In this document: positions 1-7,403 of the stretch, piece after piece
Layout: each line of letters opens with the position of its first letter
How positions within the stretch are numbered: the first letter of the stretch is position 1
Assembly (NCBI RefSeq): GCF_018310535.1
Contig: NZ_CP074103.1
Span: 1 to 64,000 of the forward strand
Length of the DNA: 64,000 nt
Direction: 5' to 3'
Origin: Streptomyces mirabilis
GTDB lineage: Bacteria; Actinomycetota; Actinomycetes; Streptomycetales; Streptomycetaceae
Notes under the pieces: generated by a model
Told to the model about the DNA's origin: nothing
The model's database searches: none
The model's input: only the letters and a program-made list of their open reading frames with translations
Made by a program: the position numbers and the translations under genes

Positions 1-10
1 AGGTCGGGTG

Positions 11-295
11 TCACGGGGAGTCCCTCCTGGCGAGGTTGCTGGCCGCATCGGCGGCCCGGGCGCGCAGCGGGCCGTCGCTGGGCGGGGTCGGGTCCTGGGT
101 GATCCAGTCCCTGTAGGCGTCGCGCTCGGCCGTGGCCTGGCCGAGCAGGACCAGGAGCAGCACGGTGAGCGGGTTGACGGGCGGTACGTCGGCGTCGGCC
201 GGCACGAGGACGGGGAGTAAGAGGACGTCGTCGCGGCGGGCGAGGGCGCTGACCAGAGCGCGGTTGAGGGCGCGTTCGTCGCCGGCGGGGGTCAT
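11..295 (-). CDS. Small hypothetical protein, translationally coupled to WhiB-like gene
   Basis: This is a 94-residue protein whose ATG overlaps the stop codon of the upstream WhiB-like gene (ATGA, 292-295), so the two are very probably translated together. A longer open frame continues upstream to 982, but that part is an out-of-frame shadow of the WhiB-like gene. The protein has a central hydrophobic stretch (about residues 26-50) and an acidic, polar C-terminus. I recognise no family. Its coupling suggests a role tied to the regulator. Confidence 0.6.
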   Translation of the reverse strand: MTPAGDERALNRALVSALARRDDVLLLPVLVPADADVPPVNPLTVLLLVLLGQATAERDAYRDWITQDPTPPSDGPLRARAADAASNLARRDSP

Positions 296-939
296 GCGGC
301 GACCGTCCAGCCGGCGGCGCGGCGGTAGGCGGCGACGAGCTCGTCGCGCCGGCGGGCGGCCTCGCGGATGTTCTCGATGTTCTCCAGGCGCTTCTCGGGC
401 TTGCCGGAGGTGCCGAGGTACTGGCCGGAGAGCCTCTGCAGTTCCGCGCCGGCGGCGATGCGGGCGCGCCGGGCCTCCGCGGTGCGCCCATCCAGGGCGC
501 GGGCGCGCTCCAGCCTGGTGGTCTCGGCGACCAGGCGGCGGGTCAGCTTCTCCGGAGCGAGGCCGCCGCGGACGCCGACGGTGTCGTCGTCGCGGAGGGC
601 GAGCTCGGCGCACGCGGCCCGTACCGGGCAGACGGTGCAGTGGTCGCGGACCGTGCGGGCGCGGCGCTGCTGCCAGTCGGCGTCCGGTTCGCCGTCCTCC
701 TGGTAGAAGTTGTCGACGTCCGGCTGGACGGTGTGGCACACCGAGTGGGTGATGGCCCGGCGCAGCTGCGGGGCTCGCAGCTGCTGGGCGATGAGTCGGC
801 CGTCGTGGCCGGCCAGGTAGCCGCCGGCGACGAGGTCGTCGATCGACTCGGTGTCGGCGAGGTACCGGGCGATGCCGTCCTCGGTGAATCCGCGGGCGTC
901 TGCCGGCTTCGGCGGGTGGGCTGCCATCATGGTGTTCAC
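292..939 (-). CDS. WhiB-family iron-sulfur transcriptional regulator
   Basis: This 215-residue protein has four cysteines (C68, C101, C104, C110) in the C..C-x2-C-x5-C arrangement that holds the [4Fe-4S] cluster in Wbl proteins. The turn motif GVRGG follows at residues 122-126. Wbl proteins bind the principal sigma factor and tune transcription in actinobacteria. The 60-residue N-terminal extension is unusual for the family, whose members are often about 80-130 residues. The gene diverges from a GntR-like gene across a short region that holds a palindrome, so cross-regulation is plausible (inference). A second ATG lies three codons in. Confidence 0.85.
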   Translation of the reverse strand: MNTMMAAHPPKPADARGFTEDGIARYLADTESIDDLVAGGYLAGHDGRLIAQQLRAPQLRRAITHSVCHTVQPDVDNFYQEDGEPDADWQQRRARTVRDHCTVCPVRAACAELALRDDDTVGVRGGLAPEKLTRRLVAETTRLERARALDGRTAEARRARIAAGAELQRLSGQYLGTSGKPEKRLENIENIREAARRRDELVAAYRRAAGWTVAA

Positions 940-1039
940 GCGTTCTCATCTCCTGCGCTCTGGTGGGTGAGGGCGCGTTCACGGCCTCCGGGGGGACCAG
1001 CCCCGGGGGCCGCTTGCTTTTTCACGCGCCATCTGCCTT

Positions 1040-1057
1040 AACTGCCTTAATGCAGTT
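1040..1057. promoter_or_regulatory. Palindromic operator candidate between divergent regulators
   Basis: AACTGC-CTTAAT-GCAGTT is a perfect 6-bp inverted repeat with a 6-bp centre, lying between the divergent WhiB-like and GntR-like genes. AACTGCC recurs just after the GntR-like gene (about 1854). The size and symmetry suit a GntR-family dimer, but the link is inferred. Confidence 0.45.
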
Positions 1058-1108
1058 GCGTCAGATGATGCACGCCATTGGCGATCACGTCAAGGAGAGG
1101 TAGAGCGG

Positions 1109-1840
1109 ATGAGCCGAAAGTTCTGGCGGGTGCGGCAAGATGTGCCCATGACGTCCCATCACCCGCACGAGCAGGTCGCGGCCGCGCTGCGCGCCGACAT
1201 CCTGAGCGGCAGACTGGCCCCGGGCGATCAGCTCCCCGGTCAGCGTGAGTTGGGTGAAAAGCTCGGCGTCGCCCCGAACACCGTGGCCCAGGCGTTGCGG
1301 CTCCTCGAAGAGGAGGGCCTGGTCGAGACGGCCCCGCGCCGCCGCAGTCGAGTGCTGCAGCCGGCTCTCGCCATGACGGTCCGCCTGCACGAGGACGGGC
1401 TGATCCGGCCGGCTGAGTCCGGCGACGGCGGCCACGACGACACGAGGCGCGGGGTTCCTGGTACCGACGCCGCCGCGGTCGAGGCTCTGGGCCTCACACC
1501 GGACGCCGTCCTGTCCGTCCGCCAGTCGGTGCTGCTGCAGGCCGGCATCCCGTGGGCGCTGCAGACCCTCTTCACCCCGGACTTGCTCGCGGTGTCGGGG
1601 GCCGAGGCCGCCACCGTCGCGCCGTTCACGGCGGGCACGCTGCGTCGCGAGGACAGCCACACCAGCAGCTGGGGCGCGAGGTCGGCCACCACCGAGGAGT
1701 GCTCACTCCTCAAGTCCAAGGCCGGCACCGCGGTGTTCGAGATTCGAAGAGTCGGATATACGGATGAGCGCCCAACCTCATACCTTTTGACGGTAGTACG
1801 TGCGGATCGGGTGACTATCCGCACGGGAAGCGCCAGTTAG
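1109..1840 (+). CDS. GntR/HutC-family transcriptional regulator
   Basis: The protein has 243 residues from this ATG. The N-terminal winged helix carries the GntR signature (GDQLPGQRELGEKLGV followed by NTVAQALRLLEEEGLV, about residues 37-75). A C-terminal UTRA-like ligand domain fills the rest. A GGAG ribosome binding site lies about ten bases upstream. An internal ATG at 1148 (MTSHHPHE) would give the usual family length and is a real alternative. Plasmid members of this family, such as the Kor repressors, control transfer and replication genes in Streptomyces. That role here is inference from context. The operator may be the palindrome at 1040-1057. Confidence 0.8.
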   Translation: MSRKFWRVRQDVPMTSHHPHEQVAAALRADILSGRLAPGDQLPGQRELGEKLGVAPNTVAQALRLLEEEGLVETAPRRRSRVLQPALAMTVRLHEDGLIRPAESGDGGHDDTRRGVPGTDAAAVEALGLTPDAVLSVRQSVLLQAGIPWALQTLFTPDLLAVSGAEAATVAPFTAGTLRREDSHTSSWGARSATTEECSLLKSKAGTAVFEIRRVGYTDERPTSYLLTVVRADRVTIRTGSAS

Positions 1841-2536
1841 TAACCTTCTGCGTCAACTGCCCCCTCTTGGCCGCACTTTTCGACGTCGCGTGGACAACGC
1901 GCTGAGTGCGTGTGCATGGCGGCTGTCAGGGGATAGGGTGACTTCCGCTTGATCCAAAACGCCTCACCTCGGGCCCCCGGCGCACAGCGCCGAGGACGGG
2001 CCCGGCGAACCGAGAAGGCGGTTCTCCCATGACCAGCACCGCGCAGACCCGGGGCGGCAGCGCCGTGCCGGGCGCGGCGCTGCCGTGGGGGCGGCCCGGC
2101 ACGGCCGGGCCCAGAAACACGAAATCCCCCGGGAAGGGGGAGTTGAGGATGTCGTAGGTCTTCCGGGCGGGCGCCTCTAGCAAAGGCTGCTCCTCGCCCC
2201 TCTCCACCGGCTTCGGAGTTAGCAGCTCCTCTGCCGGCCGTCACCGCTCCGACCCGGGTTAGCAGCCCAGTCCGAGCGAGGGCCGGACCGAATGGTCCGG
2301 CAATCACTGCCCTCCAGCAGCAATCCCCCCGAAGGGGTTTGTCGTTTCCCGGGGCGACCCGGGAGAACGGGGTCCATCTTGCAGTACACCCATGCCCTTT
2401 GTCAGCTCGGACGCCATCGAAGCACGCCGATCGCGGTGGTTATTCGCCCGTCCGTGACGCCAGCGCCACGCTGCGTTGCCTCTCTCTGGGTCGGTGCGGC
2501 CCGGATCCACCGTGGCCCACAGCGGTCCGGCGGTCT

Positions 2537-2664
2537 GCCCTTGACCAGCTTCAGCCGACACCCCTTGACCAGCCATGCCGAAGCCTCGCTCCCCACACCT
2601 GGCCGACGAGCCTTCACGGGCCCGGTCAAGGGGGCCTGCCGCCACCCCAGAGAGCCCCTTGACC
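2537..2664. repeat. Upstream iteron cluster (CCCCTTGACC boxes)
   Basis: Four copies of a 10-bp box lie here: 2537-2546 (one mismatch), 2561-2570, 2624-2633 (inverted, GGTCAAGGGG) and 2655-2664. They precede the putative initiator gene. The same box recurs inside and downstream of that gene, as iterons of a plasmid origin do. Confidence 0.75.
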
Positions 2665-2694
2665 CGCAGGTCACAGGTTCGCTGGGGATTTTTT

Positions 2695-2750
2695 CGGCCG
2701 GACTGTCACACCGTCGGCTTTTTCGACACCCGTAGCAGCTGAAGGACCCG
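2695..2750 (+). promoter_or_regulatory. Backbone promoter/operator element, copy A
   Basis: The element TGTCACACC-N13-ACACCCGTAGCAG precedes the putative replication gene. Three other copies, with identical spacing, precede transfer and plasmid operons at 7011, 16822 and 23490. This is the only copy with C in place of T in ACACCTGTAGCAG. Conservation stops shortly after the GTAGCAG block. Confidence 0.7.
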
Positions 2751-2871
2751 TTCCTTCAGCCCTCGCCCGAGTGCCTCTGGCCAGACCCCAGACCGCGCGT
2801 CCTTGCCGGACGCCGTCGAGACCCAGCGCACCCGAGTCGCCGCCCCGCGGCACCGGTGCGCCAGGAGAAGC

Positions 2872-4512
2872 GTGCCCCGCACAGCAGCACCACCGAGTAG
2901 CCCGCCGCCGGCGGGCGATCAGGCGCGCCCGCAGCGCCGCCAGCGGGTCAAGGTGCCCCTGCGCCTCGTCACCAGCCCGCACTACGCCGACGTCGCGCTG
3001 ACCGCGTACGTGAAGATCGCCGCGCTGGCGTCGCGTCCCGAGGGATGCACGGCGGCGACCGTGACCATCGCGGAGTACGTCGGCCTGTCGAAGTCCTCCG
3101 TCGAGCGCGGCATGACGCAGCTGATGCGCCCCGGGCCCGACGGCGTCGTCGAGCTGTCCTCGACCCGCCGTTCCCTGCCCGGCGGATGCGGCACCTCGGC
3201 GGTGCGCCGTACCCGGCCCCTGTCCGCGACCGAGCGGTTCGTATGGATCCCGGTGGCCGCCTCCGAGGACCTCACCCCGCGCCAGCTGCGCGCGTACGCA
3301 CTCATCGCGTACGCCCAGGCCCAGCGGATCCCGCTCACCGAGTCGGAGATCGCAGGGGCGCTCCACCACTACAGCGGCCGACGGGCCGGCCAGCCGCTCA
3401 CCACCGCGGCCGCCGGGGAGATCGTCGACGAGCTGGAGGCCACGCGGTGGATCACCGTGGAGCGCAGAGCCGGCGTGCGCGGCCGCCACCACTTCATCGC
3501 CCACGACATCCCCGCCGCCCTTCCTCAGGACCCCTGTGGACAACCGTCCACCGCGGACGTCGCACCCTCCTCCACCTCTGGTCCTGGTGAGGGATCGGGT
3601 TCCTCGGCTGATGCGGGATCACTCGCGACTAAGGAAGAACCTAGGACTGACCGACCTGATGACGAGCGCGCCCCCTTCTCACCCGCCGTAGGCGAAGTAC
3701 AGGTAGGTGAAGCTGTGGAAAACCGCGGTGCGCAACCACCGCGCGGCGACGGCGACGGTGGACTCGCGCTGCGCGCGGATGACCACCAGACCCCCTCGAC
3801 CACCCCCTTGACCAAGCCCGCGGGCACCCCCTTGACCAACCACACCGGCACCTACGACGGACCCGGGCTCACCATCAGCGCCCGGGTGCACGCCGTTCTC
3901 GAGCCGGTGCACAGTCTCTACCGGCAAACCAGCGTCTACATGCAACGGCGCATCGCCCGGGAGGTCGGCCAGCAGCTGCGCTCCGGCATCGACGACACCC
4001 GGCTGCGGCAGCGCCTGGAGGCACGGGCCTGCCGGTTCTTCACCGACGAGATCCGCGACCCCGGCCGGTGGATCCTCGGCGTCGGCCTGCCGCACTGGGG
4101 CTGCGGGATCTTCGACTGCGAGGCCGGTGTCCTGTGGAGCAGCGGCCGCCGGTGCTCGGTGTGCGAGGAGATCGTCCGCGACCGGCGCCGCGCCACCGCC
4201 CAGCCCGAGGCGCCCACTCCCACCCTCGTCGTCCACTCCACCCCCACCCCGCGCTCCACTCCCGCCATTCCCCGGGGCCGGTGCCCCGAGTGCGGTTGCG
4301 CCGTCCTGCTGCTGAACCGGACAGAGCCGGGCCGCAGGTGCAGGCCGTGCCGAGAGGAGCACGAGGGGATGCGCGCCGGCCGCCCGTCCTCAGCGGTGGA
4401 GCCCGAGGCGTGCGCGGGGTGGGACGGCAGCGGATGCACCCGCCCTGCGCTCGGTTCCACCGGCCTGTGTGTCCGATGCCGAACCCGGCATCTGGAGCGG
4501 GCCGCATCGTGA
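2872..4512 (+). CDS. Putative plasmid replication initiator (winged helix plus zinc ribbons)
   Basis: From a GTG preceded by AGGAG the protein has 546 residues; a TTG at 2803 in the same frame is the other possible start. The N-terminal quarter looks like a winged helix-turn-helix (VTIAEYVGLSKSSVERGMTQL), followed by a second helical DNA-binding-like segment. A low-complexity linker contains the in-gene iterons. The C-terminus has two CxxC pairs (CPECGC, CRPC) and a further cysteine cluster, probably zinc ribbons. I recognise no catalytic motif. The initiator role is inferred from the dense CCCCTTGACC boxes before, inside and after the gene, as seen in Streptomyces linear plasmid rep loci. 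An alternative is a plasmid regulator. Confidence 0.6.
   Translation: MPRTAAPPSSPPPAGDQARPQRRQRVKVPLRLVTSPHYADVALTAYVKIAALASRPEGCTAATVTIAEYVGLSKSSVERGMTQLMRPGPDGVVELSSTRRSLPGGCGTSAVRRTRPLSATERFVWIPVAASEDLTPRQLRAYALIAYAQAQRIPLTESEIAGALHHYSGRRAGQPLTTAAAGEIVDELEATRWITVERRAGVRGRHHFIAHDIPAALPQDPCGQPSTADVAPSSTSGPGEGSGSSADAGSLATKEEPRTDRPDDERAPFSPAVGEVQVGEAVENRGAQPPRGDGDGGLALRADDHQTPSTTPLTKPAGTPLTNHTGTYDGPGLTISARVHAVLEPVHSLYRQTSVYMQRRIAREVGQQLRSGIDDTRLRQRLEARACRFFTDEIRDPGRWILGVGLPHWGCGIFDCEAGVLWSSGRRCSVCEEIVRDRRRATAQPEAPTPTLVVHSTPTPRSTPAIPRGRCPECGCAVLLLNRTEPGRRCRPCREEHEGMRAGRPSSAVEPEACAGWDGSGCTRPALGSTGLCVRCRTRHLERAAS
3792..3837. repeat. In-gene iterons
   Basis: Three CCCCTTGACC-type boxes lie inside the putative initiator gene, at 3792-3801 (one mismatch), 3804-3813 and 3828-3837. 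The two perfect copies encode repeated Pro-Leu-Thr. Iterons inside the initiator gene are known from Streptomyces linear plasmids. Confidence 0.7.
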
Positions 4513-4662
4513 GCCGTCCACTCCACCGCTCCGGGCTCTCCACACCCCGGGTGGCGATGGGCCGACCACGCCGGCGCCACGTTCCACACAGCGGGCGCCC
4601 GCCGCGGCCCGGAGGAGCTCAACGATCCGCGACTGGCCACGGTGGTCCTGGTCTCAGAGGCG

Positions 4663-4721
4663 CCCCTTGACCAGCTTTCGCGGCGGCCGATTTCCCCTTG
4701 ACCCGCGCCCTGGTCAAGGAG
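4663..4721. repeat. Iteron group with inverted pair
   Basis: CCCCTTGACC occurs at 4663-4672 and 4694-4703. An inverted copy with one mismatch at 4712-4721 pairs with the second to make a hairpin with TTTC/GAAA extensions. The same hairpin design returns at 5343-5370 and, with a wider gap, at 5898-5946. Confidence 0.7.
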
Positions 4722-4970
4722 AAACACGGGCCCGCGACAAGCCGCCGTGGAGTCGCGGTCGAGGGTGGGGCGGCGCGAGCGCACGCTGCCGTCGCCACCG
4801 CGGCCAGCGTGACGCACCCGCCATTCCCCACCCGGCCACTTACGGGCCCACTCCCCACCGCTCGGTCCCGCGCGCAGGGTGGGCTCCATCCGGTGGCACT
4901 GCGCCCCGCAATGGAGCCCACCCGATGGAGAGTCGCCTTCGTCCATCGGGTGTGGTCCATCGGCTCGGAC

Positions 4971-5040
4971 CACCCGATGGACCACACCCAGTGGGCGACA
5001 CCCAGTGGACGGCACCCGGTGGACGGCACCCGGTGGACGG
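4971..5040 (+). repeat. Five tandem 14-bp repeats
   Basis: Five head-to-tail units begin exactly 14 bp apart at 4971, 4985, 4999, 5013 and 5027. Each starts CACCC-R-R-TGG and most continue with GACGG or similar. Inverted and isolated single units flank the array. The regular period is typical of a protein-binding iteron or partition site. Confidence 0.8.
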
Positions 5041-5244
5041 GGTGTGGTTCATCCACTCGGTGGGCTCCATCCGATCCGGTGCACCGGTGGCGCCCACCGA
5101 TGACGGACGGTGGACGAGGCGATGGGGTGGCCCCGGTGGCCGGCCGAGCCGCAGGCTGGATCGCGGTGAAACCGCGCGTGCCACCCACCCGAGGTGATCG
5201 CCGGCAGACACCTTCCGGCGATCGCCTCGCCACCCTCTCCTCTC

Positions 5245-5370
5245 CCCCTTGACCAGCTTCACCGCATCATCTGGCCCCTCGGCCACCCCCTTGACCGGCC
5301 GTGCCCGCACCCCTTGACCACGGCACGGGGCGCCTGCTGTTTCCCCTTGACCTGGGCCCGGGTCAAGGGG
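5245..5370. repeat. Iteron cluster
   Basis: Perfect CCCCTTGACC boxes lie at 5245, 5287, 5310 and 5343, and an inverted perfect copy at 5361-5370. The last two form the inner arms of the long palindrome. Confidence 0.75.
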
Positions 5371-5383
5371 AAACGCAGCAGGC
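5332..5383. repeat. 52-bp palindrome built on inverted iterons
   Basis: The arms run GCCTGCTG, TTTCCCCTTGACC, then GGTCAAGGGGAAAC and CAGCAGGC, with an 8-bp centre and a one-base bulge. Extension of the inverted repeat far beyond the iterons makes a strong cruciform candidate. It could be an origin unwinding or nicking site, or a terminator for the initiator transcript. Confidence 0.65.
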
Positions 5384-5820
5384 CTCAGAGGGCCAGGATC
5401 CGATGAGGCCGGCGCACGGCACCGGCACGCGCAGCCTCTGTCCGATGCGGGCGGCCGCCGAGCAGGGGGAGCCACGGGGCGCGGCTGGCGCTTCCTCCCC
5501 GGCGGCACCCACCGGAGCCCGGCGCCGTGCAGAACGGCGTGTGAAGGCGAGGGCGACCCGGGGTGTCTCGGACCCAGTTCGCGATGGCGTCCATCGCGAT
5601 GGGCCGATGGGCGGGACGTCCGGGCCCACCGTGGGTGGCCAGTGGGTGGAGGTTCGTGAGCCCTGCGACGGGGCGTGGTCCATCCACTCGGTGTGCTCCA
5701 TCCGGTCCAGTGGATGGCGCCGGCTCCGCGGTGCCTTAGGTCCGTCCACTGGAAGTGGTCTCCACCGCGTCCTCGGTGGAGGTGGGTCGCTCCCATCCAC
5801 CTCGCCGAGTGGATGCCATC

Positions 5821-5946
5821 CCCCTTGACCACTGCGTCCACCCCCTTGACCGCGGCCCCCCTTGCCCAGTGGGCCGCCGGGTGCCGAGGGCTGGTTTCCC
5901 CTTGACCTCGTCGCGCCGGAATCGCCGTCAGACCGCGGTCAAGGGG
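5821..5946. repeat. Distal iteron cluster
   Basis: CCCCTTGACC occurs at 5821-5830, 5842-5851 and 5898-5907, with the inverted form at 5937-5946. The last two, with TTTCCCC and GGGG extensions, again form an inverted pair just before the sigma-like gene and may also affect its expression. Confidence 0.7.
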
Positions 5947-6003
5947 GGCCTCGGGAGTGTGAGCGCCATCGAGACCAGATGGCGCGAAAGGACGGACACG
6001 GAC

Positions 6004-6957
6004 GTGGCCACCACCCAGCACACCCCGGCACTTGACTCCTCCGAGTCCACAACCCGCTACGACACGCTCGCCCTGATGAACCGCGACTGGGACGTGCTCT
6101 GCCGCGACCTGAGGGCCGCGGACCGCGTCGCCACGTGGGCCGAGGAGCACCCCGACCTCGCTGGGGCAACCAGTCCCCAGGACGTGGTCGACAAGATCTC
6201 CGTCTACTACCGCCGCGGTGACTTGGACGGACACGACCGCGTCATGCACCTGCTGGTCGAGCGCGCCGGCGGGACCGGCTTCGACGCCCACCTCGCGTGG
6301 CGGGTGGCCGTACGCGTCCTCCTGCCCAAAACGGTCCTGATGGCGAAGACTCAGCAGCGCTCGTACGGCCTTCCGTGGGACGACGTCTGCGCGACGGTGC
6401 TGGGCGCCGCCTTCGAGGTCGTCCGCACCTACCCGCTCGACCGACGGCCGCGACGGATCTTCAACAACCTCGCGCTCGACACCCTGCAGCTGACCCGCCG
6501 CACCCTGGCCGCCTGCCTCGACGACATAGAGGACGTCCAGGAGTTCGCCGCCGGCGTCGCGCCTCTTGCCTCAGCTGAGTGCCACACCCGCTACGCCCAC
6601 GTCGTCTCCAGCGAGGACCCCGACACCCCGCACGGCACGGTCGAGCTCGCAGACCTGCTGATGCGCGCTGCCCAGATGGAGCTCGTCGGCGTCGATGAGC
6701 CGGCCCTGTCGCGTCACGAGGCGCGGACGGAGGTCCTCGACCTCCTGCTGTGGGCGGTGGAGATCGGAGCGCTGAAGGAGCTCGAGGCGCAGCGCATCGC
6801 CCGGTACTACCTGTCCACCTCGCAGCGGCCCGACCAGCGGCACATGACCACCCGCTCCATGGGCCACGAAGGGGACCTGCTGCGGCAGCACGCCAGCCGT
6901 GCCGTTCGCACGCTGCGCACGAAGTCGCCGCTCGCCCAGTACCGCGCCGCGGCCTGA
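6004..6957 (+). CDS. Plasmid-encoded protein with weak sigma-70-like features
   Basis: The protein has 317 residues from this GTG; a GTG at 5959 is a possible alternative. Residues about 120-165 (WDDVCATVLGAAFEVVRTY, then NNLALDTLQLTRR) resemble region 2 of ECF sigma factors. The C-terminus (LKELEAQRIARYYL ... LLRQHASRAVRTLR) resembles a region 4 helix-turn-helix. The likeness is by eye only. The gene sits between the origin and the transfer operon and is a natural candidate to read the four TGTCACACC-type promoters, which do not look like standard sigma-HrdB sites. It could instead be a replication or transfer accessory protein. Confidence 0.45.
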   Translation: MATTQHTPALDSSESTTRYDTLALMNRDWDVLCRDLRAADRVATWAEEHPDLAGATSPQDVVDKISVYYRRGDLDGHDRVMHLLVERAGGTGFDAHLAWRVAVRVLLPKTVLMAKTQQRSYGLPWDDVCATVLGAAFEVVRTYPLDRRPRRIFNNLALDTLQLTRRTLAACLDDIEDVQEFAAGVAPLASAECHTRYAHVVSSEDPDTPHGTVELADLLMRAAQMELVGVDEPALSRHEARTEVLDLLLWAVEIGALKELEAQRIARYYLSTSQRPDQRHMTTRSMGHEGDLLRQHASRAVRTLRTKSPLAQYRAAA

Positions 6958-7010
6958 GAGCCGCCGGCCCGCGCCGTGGATGGACCGCCGCAGAAGTCCC
7001 TCGAAAAAAC

Positions 7011-7068
7011 TTCGGCCCGACTGTCACACCGCGGACTTCCTCGACACCTGTAGCAGGCGAGAGGCCCG
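7011..7068 (+). promoter_or_regulatory. Backbone promoter/operator element, copy B
   Basis: TGTCACACC-N13-ACACCTGTAGCAG lies about 80 bases before the first gene of the transfer operon. An extended TTCGGCCCGAC precedes it and a GAGAGGCCCG-like tail follows, both shared with other copies. Confidence 0.75.
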
Positions 7069-7127
7069 CCAGAGCTCCTCCAGCCCCTAACGCCCCGCCC
7101 CCACCTTCAACCTCCGGGAGAACCGAC

Positions 7128-7403
7128 GTGACCACGAAGTCCCCGGCCGGCACCGGCCGACAGCTGCTCGACGCCGACGAGGCCCGTGTGGCCCGTGCTT
7201 CGCGCGAGCTGACCAAGATTGCCGCCGCTCTGGTGAGCCGGCCGATGGACCGTGACCTGCACCAGCAGATGCGGGCCTTCCTCGACAGCGAGTCGGAGCC
7301 CGCCCTGGCGTCGTGGGATGTGCTGCTGGCCCGTACGCCGGCTCAGCTCAAGGAGCGCATCTCGACCGTCCTGACGGTCCAGGCCCTGCGGACGGCGTCG
7401 TGA
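7128..7403 (+). CDS. Small hypothetical protein, first gene of transfer operon
   Basis: This 91-residue protein starts at GTG after a GGGAG site, and its stop overlaps the GTG of the TcpC-like gene. It is mostly helical and polar (ADEARVARASRELTKIAAALV), without membrane segments or cysteines. It matches no family I know. The position as promoter-proximal gene of the conjugation operon suggests a cytosolic transfer accessory role (inference). Confidence 0.65.
   Translation: MTTKSPAGTGRQLLDADEARVARASRELTKIAAALVSRPMDRDLHQQMRAFLDSESEPALASWDVLLARTPAQLKERISTVLTVQALRTAS

Larger units (their letters stand above)
1841..2871. other. Gene-poor region upstream of the replication gene
   Basis: I see no convincing gene in this kilobase. 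A 93-codon open frame on the minus strand (1926-2207) has no recognisable family and no clear ribosome site. The right half carries CCCCTTGACC boxes and one copy of the TGTCACACC promoter element. A 5'-UTR hairpin (CTGAAGGA / TTCCTTCAG, about 2739-2759) follows the element. Confidence 0.5.
4513..6003. other. Putative replication origin, non-coding repeat-rich region
   Basis: No gene is supported in this 1.5-kb stretch. It holds at least twelve CCCCTTGACC boxes and five tandem 14-bp repeats (4971-5040). Many scattered relatives of CACCCRRTGG occur on both strands (4886, 4919, 4943, 5053, 5684 and others). A long palindrome lies at 5332-5383. Open frames here are full of Trp-Thr-Pro repeats made by the iterons and do not look like proteins. 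Confidence 0.65.

Noticed and set aside
1926..2207. A 93-codon minus-strand frame upstream of the replication region
   Set aside because: No ribosome site, no family motif and no conserved neighbour; it is probably chance in high-GC DNA.
2537..5946. Telomere-like ends of a linear plasmid
   Set aside because: The palindromes are internal and built on iterons. No terminal sequence is in the window, so linearity cannot be judged.
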